Notes: generated from the sequence alone by a model not told the origin. DNA of 64,000 nt from Cyclobacterium amurskyense (GCF_001050135.1 NZ_CP012040.1:5225001-5289000), one strand, 5' to 3'. Positions 36,991 through 46,823 are shown, counted from the stretch's first letter. A program made the numbers and translations.

Positions 36991-37338
36991 ACCGGTTAAA
37001 GTATTGGGTTTAGAGGTAAGCTAGCTCAATTTCTATCTAAAAGCTAAAAATCAAAAACAATTTTGTTTGGGGATTTTAAAGCCGGATTATGTAATAGCAT
37101 TTCTCCGTCCTGATAATAGTCAGGGGTGAAGCCTGTCCCGTGTTTACGGGAAGTGTTGCAATCGCAAGAAAATCAGTCTGTTTGGAGATTTCAGCACGTA
37201 ATAGATTGTCTATTGCATATTTCGGGTTAAACTAGCTCCACTAGGGTGAGATCTTCAAACAGACACTATTCCATCAATTTGAGAAGGTCAATTGCCAATT
37301 TAGGGGAATAACCAAAAAGTTACGTTCCAATATAAATT
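36991..37338. other. Intergenic region holding MITE-like repeat copy A
   Basis: The region between the ends of lhgO and the convergent Hpt-like gene holds copy A of the interspersed repeat and otherwise no recognisable gene or RNA. Confidence 0.7.
37076..37231 (+). repeat. MITE-like interspersed repeat, copy A
   Basis: About 155 bases, same orientation as copy C. Ends are GCCGGATTATGTAATAG on the left and CTATTGCATATTTCGGG on the right, an imperfect inverted pair. The core shares GTGTTGCAATCGCAAGAAA and TTTCAGCACGTAATAGATTG with the other copies. Compared with copy C, an extra stretch follows the left end and about 60 bases are missing from the middle. Confidence 0.75.
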
Positions 37339-37686
37339 TTATCGGTAGTTTCTTACCTCAGTAAGGATAGCTAAGGCAGCTTCCTTAAATTCAAGTCTAT
37401 GAGCCTCTATCCAAGGGCCAAAACCATCATCTAGCATCTTTCCCTTGCCCAAGGCCAATATATGAGAAATACGTTTCAGTCCAAAAAGTGCTAAGGTTGG
37501 TTTAATTTTATGCCTGGCTTGCTTGATTAATTCTAGATCTTCTGCATCAATACCTTTTAGATAGGCACTCTCTAGTTCTTCAACAGCAATTTCTATTGCA
37601 TCCAATAATTGGTTTCGGAAGTCCAAATCATCCTCTACCATTTCTTCAATCTTAATAAAATCTATATTTTCTAAATTACCTTCCAT
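37339..37686 (-). CDS. Hpt-like phosphotransfer protein
   Basis: A 115-residue all-helical protein. The motif RHKIKPTLALFG (from Arg58) resembles the HxxKP/HxLKG phosphotransfer motif of Hpt domains, with His59 as the possible phosphorylated residue. Helices before and after would form a four-helix bundle. I start at the ATG of MEGNLENIDF; a TTG three codons upstream would overlap the upstream stop. It lies just after an HI0933-type gene with no response regulator nearby. Hpt is likely but not certain. Confidence 0.6.
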   Translation of the reverse strand: MEGNLENIDFIKIEEMVEDDLDFRNQLLDAIEIAVEELESAYLKGIDAEDLELIKQARHKIKPTLALFGLKRISHILALGKGKMLDDGFGPWIEAHRLEFKEAALAILTEVRNYR

Positions 37687-37691
37687 ATTTG

Positions 37692-38906
37692 TCAATTAGT
37701 TGAAGCATTTCCGGCCAAAAAACCTGTACTCCAAGCTGCCTGGAAATTGTATCCTCCTGTTATTCCATCTACATCAATAACCTCTCCTGCAAAATAAAGC
37801 CCCTTAACCAATTTGCTCTCCATGGTGTTGGCATCAATCTCATTTAATTCTACTCCACCAGCAGTTACAAATTCTTCCTTAAAGATAGTTTTTCCTGAGA
37901 CTATTAAGGAAAATTTAAATAATTTTTCGATTAATTTATTAATTTTTTTCTTATTAACAGCCTCCCATCTTAATTCATGTTCGATTTCAGCTTTATCTGT
38001 CAAAAATTCCCATAGTCTAGCGGGCAAACCATAAAGCGGGTTTCGAGAAATTTTCTTAAGTGGGTGTTCTTTTTTATAAGCCAGCAATTCAGTCCTTAAT
38101 CCTTCTTCCGTGAAATCGGCTTGCCATTTTATTAATGCTACAGCTTCATACTCCTTTTCATGTAACCATTTTGCACCGTAAGCGGATAATTTTAAAACAG
38201 CAGGACCACTAATACCCCAATGCGTAATCAATATAGGACCTGAATATTGTAGCTGACTTCCTTCAAAACGAATGTGCCCATTTGGAACACTTAAACCTTT
38301 GAGTTCTATTATTTGAGAAGAGGGAGAATTGAAAGTAAAAAGAGAAGGTATAGGTGGCTGAATACTGTGACCAAGTTGTTCTACCAAGGTGTACCCTTCT
38401 TTTTTAGGTTTTCCTCCTGTACAGATAATCAATCTATCTACTGACCAATTGTTATCAGCACTCTTAAGAAAAAACTTCCCATCAACCTGTTTTACTTCTT
38501 GTATTCCAGATTGGTAGAGCACTTTAACTCCAAAAGAATGAGCCTCCTTTTGTAAAACATTGGCGATACTGGTAGACTTGTCACTTACAGGAAACACACG
38601 ACCATCTTGCTCCATTTTTAAAGGAACACCTCTACCTTCAAACCAGGACATAGTATCTTTAGGATTAAAGCTTTTGAACACTTTTTTCATGAACTTATTG
38701 CCTCTGGGGTAACCTTTCAGAAACTCAGAAGGAGAGCTGGTGCCATTGGTAACATTGCACCTTCCTCCCCCTGAAATCAATACTTTAGACAGTACTTTAT
38801 TACTTTTCTCAAATAAAAAAACTTCTGCACCATTTTTAGCTGCCTGAATTGCAGCAAAAAAACCAGAGGCACCTCCTCCTATTATTCCAACCTGTAATTT
38901 TCTCAC
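37692..38906 (-). CDS. HI0933/YhiN-family flavoprotein
   Basis: A 404-residue FAD-binding oxidoreductase. It starts at GTG (VRKLQVG) with the FAD loop GIIGGGASGFFAA and the family motif ISGGGRCNVTNG near residues 45-56. It ends with FAGEVIDVDGITGGYNFQAA, typical of the family. Function is not established, though an NAD(P)H oxidoreductase is assumed. It lies 21 bases after the HerA-like gene and runs into the Hpt-like gene. Confidence 0.9.
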   Translation of the reverse strand: MRKLQVGIIGGGASGFFAAIQAAKNGAEVFLFEKSNKVLSKVLISGGGRCNVTNGTSSPSEFLKGYPRGNKFMKKVFKSFNPKDTMSWFEGRGVPLKMEQDGRVFPVSDKSTSIANVLQKEAHSFGVKVLYQSGIQEVKQVDGKFFLKSADNNWSVDRLIICTGGKPKKEGYTLVEQLGHSIQPPIPSLFTFNSPSSQIIELKGLSVPNGHIRFEGSQLQYSGPILITHWGISGPAVLKLSAYGAKWLHEKEYEAVALIKWQADFTEEGLRTELLAYKKEHPLKKISRNPLYGLPARLWEFLTDKAEIEHELRWEAVNKKKINKLIEKLFKFSLIVSGKTIFKEEFVTAGGVELNEIDANTMESKLVKGLYFAGEVIDVDGITGGYNFQAAWSTGFLAGNASTN

Positions 38907-38927
38907 TATATTAATTCAGCCTCCTGT

Positions 38928-40460
38928 TTATCTTTTTTTATTGGTCAATGAACCCATAATTCCTCTGGTCAATTCCCTGAAAAATGTTCTTCCTAGTTGT
39001 CGTACCATGGTATTCTTACTCAACGATTCAAAAAATCCAACATCTTTAGCAGCCGAAGCTTTCCTTTGACTTTTAGAAGAGGCCTCCATTTCTTCCTTTT
39101 CAGGAGCCGCATTGTTGATTTTTTCTTCTAAAATTTCAAAAGCACTTTCTCTATTGATAGGTTCATTGTATTTTTTTGTCAAATTGGACTTTCCTACCTG
39201 TAAGTCAATTTCTTCAGGACTTAAAATACCCATTCTGGAAACCGGCGCTCTTAAAAGCGTATGAACAAGAGGGGTTGGGATACCTTTTTCATTCAATACG
39301 GTTATCAATGCCTCACCTATACCCATGGCTGTCAAAACTTCTGAGGTATCATAAAATGGTGATATTGGATAATTTTCAGCCGCTTTTTTAATGGCTTTTC
39401 GGTCCTTGGCCGTAAAGGCACGCAAAGAATGTTGAACTTTTAAACCCAATTGCCCCAAAATCTCATCGGGCACATCTGTTGGACTTTGGGTACAGAAAAA
39501 GATACCTACACCTTTAGACCGTATAAGTTTAACGATTGCCTCAATTTTTTCTAAAAGGTCCTTGCTGGCATTTGAAAAAACCAAATGTGCTTCATCGATG
39601 AAAAGACAAAGCTTAGGAACATCCTGATCACCTTGTTCAGGAAATGTTTCATAGATTTCAGACAGCAGACTCAGCATAAAAGTACTGAAAAGCTTGGGCC
39701 GGTTCTGAATATCTGTAAGTCTAATAATAGATATTACTCCTCTACCGGATTCTTGCCTAACAAAATCTTCAACCTCAAAAGAGCGTTCACCATAAAAATT
39801 TTCCGCTCCTTGCTGTTCTAGCTCAATAATCTTACGGAGAATGGTATTGACGGAACTTGAGGAAACAGCCCCAAACTCCTTAGTTATTTCGGCTTTACCT
39901 TCGTTAATGACATATTTCAGAATACTCCTAAGGTCCATCAAGTCCAATAAAGGAAGATGTTTCATATCGCAATACCTAAAAACCAAAGACAAGATCCCAG
40001 ACTGCGTATCATTTAAGTCTAAAATTTGTGCCATCAATACAGGTCCAAATTCGGAAACGGTGGCTTTTAGTTTGACGCCTTTCTCCTGACTGATAGACAT
40101 TAATTCCACGGGCAGGCCTGTAGCTTCATATGGAATACCAATACTCGCAGACCTTTTTTCAATGTGTTCATTATTGGTTCCTGGACAAGCAAGTCCAGTC
40201 AGATCACCTTTAAGGTCCATTAGAACTGATGGTATGCCTTTCAATGAAAGTTGCTCTGCAATGACCTGAAGGGTTTTGGTTTTACCCGTCCCTGTGGCAC
40301 CAGCAATCAGCCCATGCCTATTAAGAGTTTTTAAAGGAATTTTTACCTGAGCCCCAGTAAGGGCTTCTTTTTCAAGCATACCTGTACCTATGATAAAGGA
40401 ATCCTTTTTAAAGGTATAGCCAAGGTTTATATGCTCTTTGAACTTATCTGAATGTTCCAT
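38928..40460 (-). CDS. HerA-like ATPase (DUF853/YjgR family)
   Basis: A 510-residue ATPase of the HerA/FtsK superfamily. The Walker A motif is GATGTGKT (residues 54-61), and Walker B is CLFIDEAHLVF in the second half. The IFFCTQSPTDVPDEILGQLG stretch is the family sensor region. It resembles the YjgR/DUF853 group, whose role is unproven; no NurA-type nuclease is next to it. I use the ATG of MEHSDKFKEH; the TTG one codon earlier is less likely. A terminator upstream separates it from the DUF4332 gene. Confidence 0.88.
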   Translation of the reverse strand: MEHSDKFKEHINLGYTFKKDSFIIGTGMLEKEALTGAQVKIPLKTLNRHGLIAGATGTGKTKTLQVIAEQLSLKGIPSVLMDLKGDLTGLACPGTNNEHIEKRSASIGIPYEATGLPVELMSISQEKGVKLKATVSEFGPVLMAQILDLNDTQSGILSLVFRYCDMKHLPLLDLMDLRSILKYVINEGKAEITKEFGAVSSSSVNTILRKIIELEQQGAENFYGERSFEVEDFVRQESGRGVISIIRLTDIQNRPKLFSTFMLSLLSEIYETFPEQGDQDVPKLCLFIDEAHLVFSNASKDLLEKIEAIVKLIRSKGVGIFFCTQSPTDVPDEILGQLGLKVQHSLRAFTAKDRKAIKKAAENYPISPFYDTSEVLTAMGIGEALITVLNEKGIPTPLVHTLLRAPVSRMGILSPEEIDLQVGKSNLTKKYNEPINRESAFEILEEKINNAAPEKEEMEASSKSQRKASAAKDVGFFESLSKNTMVRQLGRTFFRELTRGIMGSLTNKKR

Positions 40461-40484
40461 CAATTTGTCATTAATATAAAAAAA

Positions 40485-40515
40485 CCTTAATGCAATCCCA
40501 TGGATTACATTAAGG
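40485..40515 (-). terminator. Rho-independent terminator
   Basis: CCTTAATGCAATCC and GGATTACATTAAGG form a near-perfect stem around CAT. On the minus strand it is followed by a T-run. It ends transcription from the DUF4332 gene and lies 25 bases before the HerA-like start. Confidence 0.8.
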
Positions 40516-40681
40516 CCTTAACCTTAAGAGAAGTAAGTACTTTTTTTTTCGCTGATGTAAGTTATTACAAATCATGTAGAATTTGCATATTTCTTTCCTA
40601 TAAAGCGTGTCATTATTTCACAAATGGCAACCAAGGCTGCTAATTGTAGTCTTACCTTCTAATAAAAGAATAAATTTTGTA

Positions 40682-41089
40682 TTAGTGGGTCACTACAGGA
40701 TCCAGGTTTTTAGCTTGTTCTATAAAATCTGTAACCTTAGAAAGCGCCGGCACAGCATTGGTCAGGTTTTTCGCTTCATTGGTAGCAATAAGGGCCTGAT
40801 GCAAATTCTCTGCATTTCTAGTCCTCAATTCTTTAACAGTATCCACCCCTGCTGCCTTAAGCAACTCAGCAAATTGACTGGCTATACCTTTGATTCTGAA
40901 CAAATCAGCCATATTGACCCAGTTCAAAATTACTTTCTCGTCAATACCACTTGCAGCAGCTATTTCTTTTCTACCGCTTTTACTTGCACCTTTTTCGAGT
41001 AAATTCTCAACGGTTACTATACCTGCTGCTGATAGTTTTTCTTTGTTTACAGGGCCTATTCCCTCAATTTTACTAATAGAATTTGACAT
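40682..41089 (-). CDS. DUF4332 helix-hairpin-helix protein
   Basis: A 135-residue protein with two helix-hairpin-helix-like units (SISKIEGIGPVNKEKLSAAG and ADLFRIKGIASQFAELLKAAG), as in DUF4332. Such folds bind DNA, or other proteins, in a sequence-independent way. No signal peptide or membrane segment is present. It lies 32 bases after the 150-residue gene on the same strand, so they may be cotranscribed. Confidence 0.85.
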   Translation of the reverse strand: MSNSISKIEGIGPVNKEKLSAAGIVTVENLLEKGASKSGRKEIAAASGIDEKVILNWVNMADLFRIKGIASQFAELLKAAGVDTVKELRTRNAENLHQALIATNEAKNLTNAVPALSKVTDFIEQAKNLDPVVTH

Positions 41090-41121
41090 TTTGATATAAT
41101 TAAGTTTAATGAATTAAAGTA

Positions 41122-41574
41122 TTATTTGAACAAACCACCTAGACCACCTTTAAGTAAGTCTGAGGCCTTATCAGCAATTGCTTTTCCTGAAGATTGACCC
41201 AACATTTTGACCAAATCCGTTTTTTCTATGTTCCCGCTTTTTGAGCCAGAAATAGCAGATATGATTTTAGGCAAAACAAAGGAAGCAACAGACATCGCCA
41301 TTTCTGGAGAGAGTCCAAGCTTAGAAGCATAACTACCAGTAAGGTTCCCTAAGATGCTTTTAAACATGGGATTTGAGGTCAGTCCACTTCCAGTATTCAG
41401 CATACCTAGAATTCCATCAAAATTTCCTCCAGCTGCCTCTTTTGTCAAACTTTCAAACAAACTACTTTTAGTGGTACTTACTGCTTCTGAAGCCTTACTT
41501 TGATCAAGACCAAACTTTTCTGTCAAGCCTGAAATCAATTCTGGAGACAGGTTTTCTAATAGTGATGAAATCAT
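41122..41574 (-). CDS. Small Gly/Ser-rich helical protein, DUF937/DUF2780-like
   Basis: A 150-residue protein without a signal peptide. Helical segments (SPELISGLTEKFGLDQSKA, PEMAMSVASFVLPKIISAIS) alternate with glycine-rich turns, and the tail ends GGLGGLFK. The composition and pattern resemble DUF937/DUF2780-type proteins, which have no known function. It lies just upstream of the DUF4332 gene and may act with it. Confidence 0.65.
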   Translation of the reverse strand: MISSLLENLSPELISGLTEKFGLDQSKASEAVSTTKSSLFESLTKEAAGGNFDGILGMLNTGSGLTSNPMFKSILGNLTGSYASKLGLSPEMAMSVASFVLPKIISAISGSKSGNIEKTDLVKMLGQSSGKAIADKASDLLKGGLGGLFK

Positions 41575-42401
41575 ATGAATTATTTTTATATGGATTAGTA
41601 TTTGAATCTGTAATTTATAAGTTTATTTCGTACTTCAAAAATAAAGGTAATTTTTGTAAGCAGCTATTGAATAACTACCAGTTAATATTTCATATACTTA
41701 AATAAAACGATTCTTATTTCATTTTCTTCAGTAAACAATAACCGTTCCACTTTATAAACATAATTGATTGATAAAAGGCAGAAAATGGTGCAATCCAAAC
41801 CGTTAATAGGTAAAATCTTTCATAAAATCATTTTTATTCAAATTGTAAACGCATAATCAGGATATTTACTACTTACTAATCTGAGCACAATATAATTCAA
41901 CTAAATATAGGTTAGAATAGGATAGACCTAATAACGTAATTTATTTTTTCAACATAATCCAAACGAAATAATACTATTTTAAAGCAATGAATTATCCTGT
42001 TTAAATCAAAAATGATAAATACCTAATTATTAAACCTAAAATAGTACAATTTTGAACCAAATTTCCACTTAAATCTTTGATATAACCTTATATACTGCAT
42101 TTTTATGGCTTCAAAAACTTTCCTATCTCGCCTAATTCCTTTTAAAATTTACAAAAAAAAATTGTGAAATTAAAATGCCTTAGGGCTTCTAATTCCCTTC
42201 CACTTAAAAAAAAGATATACTTTGGGCGGTACAATTGAAAATTCAACTTGGGTATAGCTGTTTATTTGTAAGAAATTATAGGCTAAAAATTAACATTTGG
42301 CGGTTGCCATAGAATCTTGGTTAAAAAACATTAAAGTTTTCAATGATAATTGAATATTTCCTGAAAGGTATTTACTTTGCCATCCAGAAGAATCAATAAA
42401 A
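41575..42401. other. Long AT-rich intergenic region, no gene seen
   Basis: About 830 bases between divergent genes. It is strongly AT-rich. Apart from the promoter of the zinc-finger gene at its right end, I see no frame with codon pattern, RNA gene or repeat shared with the rest of the window. Confidence 0.6.
42350..42379 (+). promoter_or_regulatory. Bacteroidota-type promoter of the zinc-finger gene
   Basis: TTG (42350-42352), a 19-base spacer and TTACTTTG (42372-42379) match the TTG/TAnnTTTG pattern with one mismatch. The leader would be about 16 bases to the ATG at 42402. Confidence 0.55.
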
Positions 42402-43103
42402 ATGAAAAAACGCCCTTATCTCTTACTTTTACTCCTGTTTTTATCCTTTGGTCTATTTCATTCCTTTAGCTCCTATGCACAAGTAAGCCCTAATTTAGGT
42501 ACTACCTCAGCCATGTTAGAAAAGGCCTCGTCTGCAATGGACAATGGAGACTTTAAAAAAGCCAATGGGATTTTTAGAGATATCATCGAAAGCAACCAGC
42601 CCATTCCACCTGAAATGCCTTATTTGTTTTCTAAAACACTATTTGAATTAGGGCAATACCACAACGCACAAAGCTTTGTTAACAAATACCTTGATCTCAA
42701 TGGTTTTAAAGGTAGTTATTACAAACAAGCAAAAGCTTTACAAGCTGAATTGGCCCATCCCTTGGAAGAAATCGCTTCTTGCGAGTATTGTGATGCCAGA
42801 GGTTATAGATATGGTACTTGCACCACCTGTCATGGAGAAGGTAAATCAGAACAATCCTGCTCCCTTTGTAGAGGTAGAGGTGTCATTGGCTGTAGCAGAT
42901 GTGCTGGAGATGGTCTTGTCACCAAAAAGAATGTCTTTAATATAGTAGAATACTTTGAATGCGAGCGTTGCTCCGGCAAAGGGAGACTAACCTGTACTTC
43001 TTGTCATGGCACTTTAGTGGAAACTGATTTTTGCCCGGTATGTGAAGGTTCGGGACATATCCTGACAGAAGAATTATGCGACCACACTGTTCCTGAAAAG
43101 TAA
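42402..43103 (+). CDS. Secreted DnaJ-type zinc-finger protein
   Basis: A 233-residue protein. It has a signal peptide (LLLLLLFLSFGLFHSFSSYAQ), a TPR-like helical segment (about residues 40-115) and a cysteine-rich half with seven CxxC motifs, among them CTTCHGEG, CSLCRGRG, CSRCAGDG, CERCSGKG and CPVCEGSG. These match the CxxCxGxG repeats of DnaJ. There is no J domain. Zinc-finger repeats outside the cytoplasm are unusual, and the protein may be a thiol-dependent chaperone or scaffold. It is transcribed alone. Confidence 0.8.
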   Translation: MKKRPYLLLLLLFLSFGLFHSFSSYAQVSPNLGTTSAMLEKASSAMDNGDFKKANGIFRDIIESNQPIPPEMPYLFSKTLFELGQYHNAQSFVNKYLDLNGFKGSYYKQAKALQAELAHPLEEIASCEYCDARGYRYGTCTTCHGEGKSEQSCSLCRGRGVIGCSRCAGDGLVTKKNVFNIVEYFECERCSGKGRLTCTSCHGTLVETDFCPVCEGSGHILTEELCDHTVPEK

Positions 43104-43240
43104 TCCCTTATCTACCTCTTTCAAACTTGCCTTATTGAACTTATCATTAAGGGTTAAACAATGCATTTTTATCTAAGTAAGAATTAAGATTTCCTGTTTC
43201 TAAAGGGTGTAACTTTTTGATGTTTTGCTAAAGAGAAGGC

Positions 43241-43415
43241 TTAAACCCTAAATATGCAATAGACATTCTATTACGTGCTGAAATAGCTTTAAAATACCCA
43301 ATCGTTGCTGTTTTCAATTTCACCATAGCGGTGCTATGCTAAAATCTCCAAACAGCCTGATTTTCTTGCGATTGCAACACCCATCACGAATTCTATTACA
43401 TAATCCGGGCTAAAC
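43241..43415 (-). repeat. MITE-like interspersed repeat, copy B
   Basis: About 175 bases in the opposite orientation to A and C. It opens TTAAACCCTAAATATGCAAT and ends TTACATAATCCGGGCTAAAC. The core has CACCATAGCGGTGCTATG and TTTTCTTGCGATTGCAACAC. Ends and hairpin match the other copies. Confidence 0.8.
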
Positions 43416-44059
43416 TATAGCTTACTCAATTACAAGGCATTACCACGTACTAACTTAAGTTCAATCTAACTGAACAAAGTTCAATAATTCATTTTGAAAT
43501 GATTTAAAGATTAGGCAACAAATCCTTTTAAGAGTATCTGATACTTCAAGCATCTAATAGATAAATAAGTAAAGCATAACTCAGGAATAAACTTCTTTTC
43601 CCTTAGAAGAAATAAACTTTGTCAAATAATCCGAAAGCAAATGGTAAGCTAGATTCAAAAATAACCTTAAACAACTGAATTCCAAACATTAGTAAATCCT
43701 TAACTACAATTCAGTAAAATTAAACTTGAGTCAGTATAATGATTCATCTATCACTAAAAGAGAAACTATTCAAGCCTAGGGCTATCCACAGTTACTACCA
43801 TAGAATTATTTTAAGAGTTCATATTTCAGGCCTTAATAAAAGAGCTTTAGCATTTTCAATATTCTTAAGCGGAGAGCTGTCAATAATAGTCAAAGGTCAA
43901 TTAATACCATTTCAAGTATTAAGCAAAAAAAGATTATTGAAGCAGAATATCAGCTATCATAACTCATTGATAAATATAACCTTGTCTAATATTAAATACA
44001 ATTAAATTCAATTGACCTAAATTTAACTACAATCATTAGAATCGTTTTTTGGGTATAAA

Positions 44060-44087
44060 AAAAGGCCTGAATTAATCAGGCCTTTTA
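44060..44087 (-). terminator. Terminator of the TPR lipoprotein gene
   Basis: AAAAGGCCTGA and TCAGGCCTTTT form a perfect 11-base stem around a six-base loop (ATTAA plus one base). The A/T tracts allow use in both directions. It lies 29 bases past the minus-strand stop codon. Confidence 0.8.
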
Positions 44088-44115
44088 AATCATATAAGTA
44101 AGAGACAAACTCTTA

Positions 44116-44718
44116 TTATTTACAATACTTTTTAATCGATTCCTTTGCAGGAGCATAATCATTCTTTACTGCCGCTTTAAAATCCTTACAAGCATTTCCT
44201 ATCTGATCAGTAGCTGCATACAGCATTCCTCTGTAATAATAGGCCTGACCATTGGTAGGACTCATTTTTATAGCTGTATTGTATTCTCTCAGTGCTTCCT
44301 TTACATTGCCTAAACTATGCATGGACCTGGCCTTTAGAAAATAAGCCATTGCTGGTGCACCGGAGACAGATACTGCATTGTCGGCATACATTAGCGCCAA
44401 TTCAGGTTTTCCATTGTTATGGTACAAATTTGAAAGGCTAAGCAAGATCTGAGTATTCTTTGAATCATGTTTCAAGGCCTGCTTAAAACTTTGCTCTGCC
44501 AATTTAAATTCATCCAACTCTTCATGTGCCCTTCCTTTATTGTAAAGAACTTTAACATGATTAGGCTTATTTTCCAGGTAACTGGCATAAGCCATAATTG
44601 CTTCTTTGTACTGTCCTTCACTGTAAAAGGCATCCCCTTTATTGGACGAATTGTTTCCACAAGCCACAAAAAAGGAAGCCAATAGAAATATACTTAATAG
44701 GTTTTTAATTGAAATCAT
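44116..44718 (-). CDS. TPR lipoprotein
   Basis: A 200-residue protein with a lipoprotein signal (SIFLLASFFVACGN, Cys20). The mature part is four to five TPR units (for example HVKVLYNKGRAHEELDEFKL and LLSLSNLYHNNGKPELALMY). It is probably a periplasmic, membrane-anchored adaptor. It shares orientation with dapD upstream, 14 bases away, so it may be on the same transcript. Confidence 0.85.
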   Translation of the reverse strand: MISIKNLLSIFLLASFFVACGNNSSNKGDAFYSEGQYKEAIMAYASYLENKPNHVKVLYNKGRAHEELDEFKLAEQSFKQALKHDSKNTQILLSLSNLYHNNGKPELALMYADNAVSVSGAPAMAYFLKARSMHSLGNVKEALREYNTAIKMSPTNGQAYYYRGMLYAATDQIGNACKDFKAAVKNDYAPAKESIKKYCK

Positions 44719-44732
44719 ATATTAAATTGAAA

Positions 44733-45548
44733 TTAGACTGCTACACTGTTATCTCTGAGAGCATCATTGAGAGAAGTCTTTAAATCTGTCGAAGCTTTTC
44801 TTTGACCGATGATAAGTGCACAAGGAACCTGGTATTCACCAGCATTAAACTTTTTGTTTAAGGTTCCTGGTATAACTACTGATCTATCAGGAACATACCC
44901 TTTGTACTCTACTGGTTTATCGCCAGTTACATCGATGATTTTAGAACTTGCAGTAAGAGTAACACCTGCACCAATAACGGCCTCTTTACCAATTCTTACT
45001 CCCTCTACTATGATAGCTCTGGATCCTATAAAAGCACCATCTTCAATAATGACAGGTGCTGCTTGAATGGGTTCCAAAACGCCTCCTATGCCTACTCCAC
45101 CGCTAAGGTGAACGTTCTTTCCTATCTGTGCACATGATCCTACAGTAGCCCAAGTATCAACCATGGTTCCACTGTCTACATAAGCACCGATATTGACATA
45201 AGAAGGCATCATCACTACACCGCTAGCAAGAAACGCGCCATATCTTGCCACAGCATGAGGAACTACTCTGATTCCTTGCTTGGCATAATTGGTTTTAAGC
45301 GCCATTTTATCATGAAATTCAAAAGGTCCAACCTCAATAGTTCTCATTTTTTGAATGGGAAAATAAAGGATTACAGCTTTCTTTACCCAATCATTTACCT
45401 TCCAAGTACCATCGTCTGCAGGCTCAGCCACCCTAAGTTTACCATTGTCCAGGTCCGCTATAACAGTTTTAATCGCGATTTGGACATCTTTTTCATTCAA
45501 TTGCTCCCTGTTGTCCCAGGCTTTTTCAATAATATGCTGTAAATCCAT
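44733..45548 (-). CDS. dapD: Tetrahydrodipicolinate N-succinyltransferase
   Basis: A 271-residue left-handed beta-helix enzyme of the succinylase branch of lysine/diaminopimelate synthesis. Landmarks are an N-terminal helical domain, the VVPHAVARYGAFLASGVVMM block, GAYVDSGTMVDTWATVGSCA and the hexapeptide repeats (GKNVHLSGGVGIGG, GVRIGKEAVIGAGVTL). The length is typical. It is divergent from the glycosyltransferase with only 36 bases between start codons, so its promoter must overlap one of the coding regions. Confidence 0.97.
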   Translation of the reverse strand: MDLQHIIEKAWDNREQLNEKDVQIAIKTVIADLDNGKLRVAEPADDGTWKVNDWVKKAVILYFPIQKMRTIEVGPFEFHDKMALKTNYAKQGIRVVPHAVARYGAFLASGVVMMPSYVNIGAYVDSGTMVDTWATVGSCAQIGKNVHLSGGVGIGGVLEPIQAAPVIIEDGAFIGSRAIIVEGVRIGKEAVIGAGVTLTASSKIIDVTGDKPVEYKGYVPDRSVVIPGTLNKKFNAGEYQVPCALIIGQRKASTDLKTSLNDALRDNSVAV

Positions 45549-45584
45549 AAATTTAATATTAGCTTAGTTTGATTTTTCAATTTT

Positions 45585-46709
45585 ATGCCTCAAAAAATCC
45601 CCATTATATTCGCTTCTGTCCTCAAACCAGTGGATGATTCCAGAGTGTTGTATAAGCTGGGATTTTCAATTCGTGAAACAAATAAATACGACCTTAACAT
45701 CATAGGGTTTTCAACAAAAAAAACGCCTAAGGTCAAAAATATACGCCTAATAGAGATTTTTTCTGGCCCACGAACTCATATTTCCCGACTATTTGTCCCA
45801 TTTAGGTTCCTTCAGCAGCTTTTCAAAATTAAACCTGCAATAGTTATTGTCACCACCTACGAATTACTACCAATGGCTACAATAGGGAAATGGATGCTTG
45901 GCTACCGCTTGATCTATGATGTTCAGGAAAACTATTCCAAAAACATATCCAGCAACCAAACATTACCCTTTTTGGTTCGAAATTTAGCTATTCTCTTGGT
46001 CAAAACTGCTGAAAAACTCAGTCAGCCAGCCATTGATCACTATATTTTTGCAGAGAAATGTTACGCCAAGGAAATGCCTGCCATTAAGAACTACACAATA
46101 GTAGAAAATAAGGCTTCAATTCCTCCAATAACAAAGGGCTCTTTTAGAATAAAAAATGCCAATGCGGTTCATTTTATAATCAGTGGCACCATCACACCCG
46201 TTTACGGCGTGCTAGAGGCCATTAAATGGTTCCTTAAGCTACAAGAACAACTCCCTCATGCAAAGTTAACCATTGTTGGCCATTGTCCTATGGAAAGCTT
46301 TTCAAATGAATTACTAACACGTTACCAATCAAAAGCAGGGGTAAATCTATTTCTTTCTTCAAGCCCTTTACCAGCAGTCTTTATTCAAGAGAAGATAGAC
46401 CAGGCAGATGTGCTGTTATTGCCCTATCATTTGCTACCAAGTATAAAGGATAAGGTTCCAACCAAACTTTATGAAGGAATAGCCCATCAGAAAGTGATTT
46501 TAATTACCGATAATCCAGTGTGGAAAGAGATTGTGGATAAGTATCCGGCAGGAATGTGTGTAGATTTTTTAGCTATTGAGAATGCTTTTATGGTGTGGAA
46601 AACGCTCTTAAGCATTGATTTTTACCGGTTTTTACCCGATGAAAACGTTGATTGGTCAATAGAAGGAATAAAATTCCAACAATTAATAGGTGAATTAGCG
46701 GGTCAATAG
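45585..46709 (+). CDS. Glycosyltransferase (GT4-like)
   Basis: A 374-residue GT-B type transferase. The acceptor half contains YELLPMATIGKWMLGYRLIY. The donor half carries FIISGTITPVYGVLEAIKW and a late block (DKVPTKLYEGIAHQKVILIT) with the E-x7 region that binds the sugar nucleotide in GT4-type enzymes. No membrane segment is clear. It stands alone, and its product may be a cell-surface glycan. Confidence 0.8.
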   Translation: MPQKIPIIFASVLKPVDDSRVLYKLGFSIRETNKYDLNIIGFSTKKTPKVKNIRLIEIFSGPRTHISRLFVPFRFLQQLFKIKPAIVIVTTYELLPMATIGKWMLGYRLIYDVQENYSKNISSNQTLPFLVRNLAILLVKTAEKLSQPAIDHYIFAEKCYAKEMPAIKNYTIVENKASIPPITKGSFRIKNANAVHFIISGTITPVYGVLEAIKWFLKLQEQLPHAKLTIVGHCPMESFSNELLTRYQSKAGVNLFLSSSPLPAVFIQEKIDQADVLLLPYHLLPSIKDKVPTKLYEGIAHQKVILITDNPVWKEIVDKYPAGMCVDFLAIENAFMVWKTLLSIDFYRFLPDENVDWSIEGIKFQQLIGELAGQ

Positions 46710-46823
46710 CCTGAGCAAAACTCCCCATTTGTACTTTTCCAATATACCTTTTTAAGGTGTGATTTAACAGGTTTATTAAAAATTGTATTTGTAATTCATT
46801 GATAAACAATGTTTTATTTAATT

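Larger units (their letters stand above)
43104..44115. other. Intergenic region with MITE-like copy B and a terminator
   Basis: About 1 kb between convergent genes. It holds repeat copy B and the terminator before the TPR lipoprotein. The rest is AT-rich. An 88-codon frame at 43739-44005 shows no start context, codon preference or protein pattern that supports a gene. Confidence 0.6.

Noticed and set aside
43739..44005. 88-codon frame in the 43-44 kb gap
   Set aside because: No start context, composition or protein pattern supports it. The nearby CTATCCACA is one mismatch from a DnaA box but is isolated.
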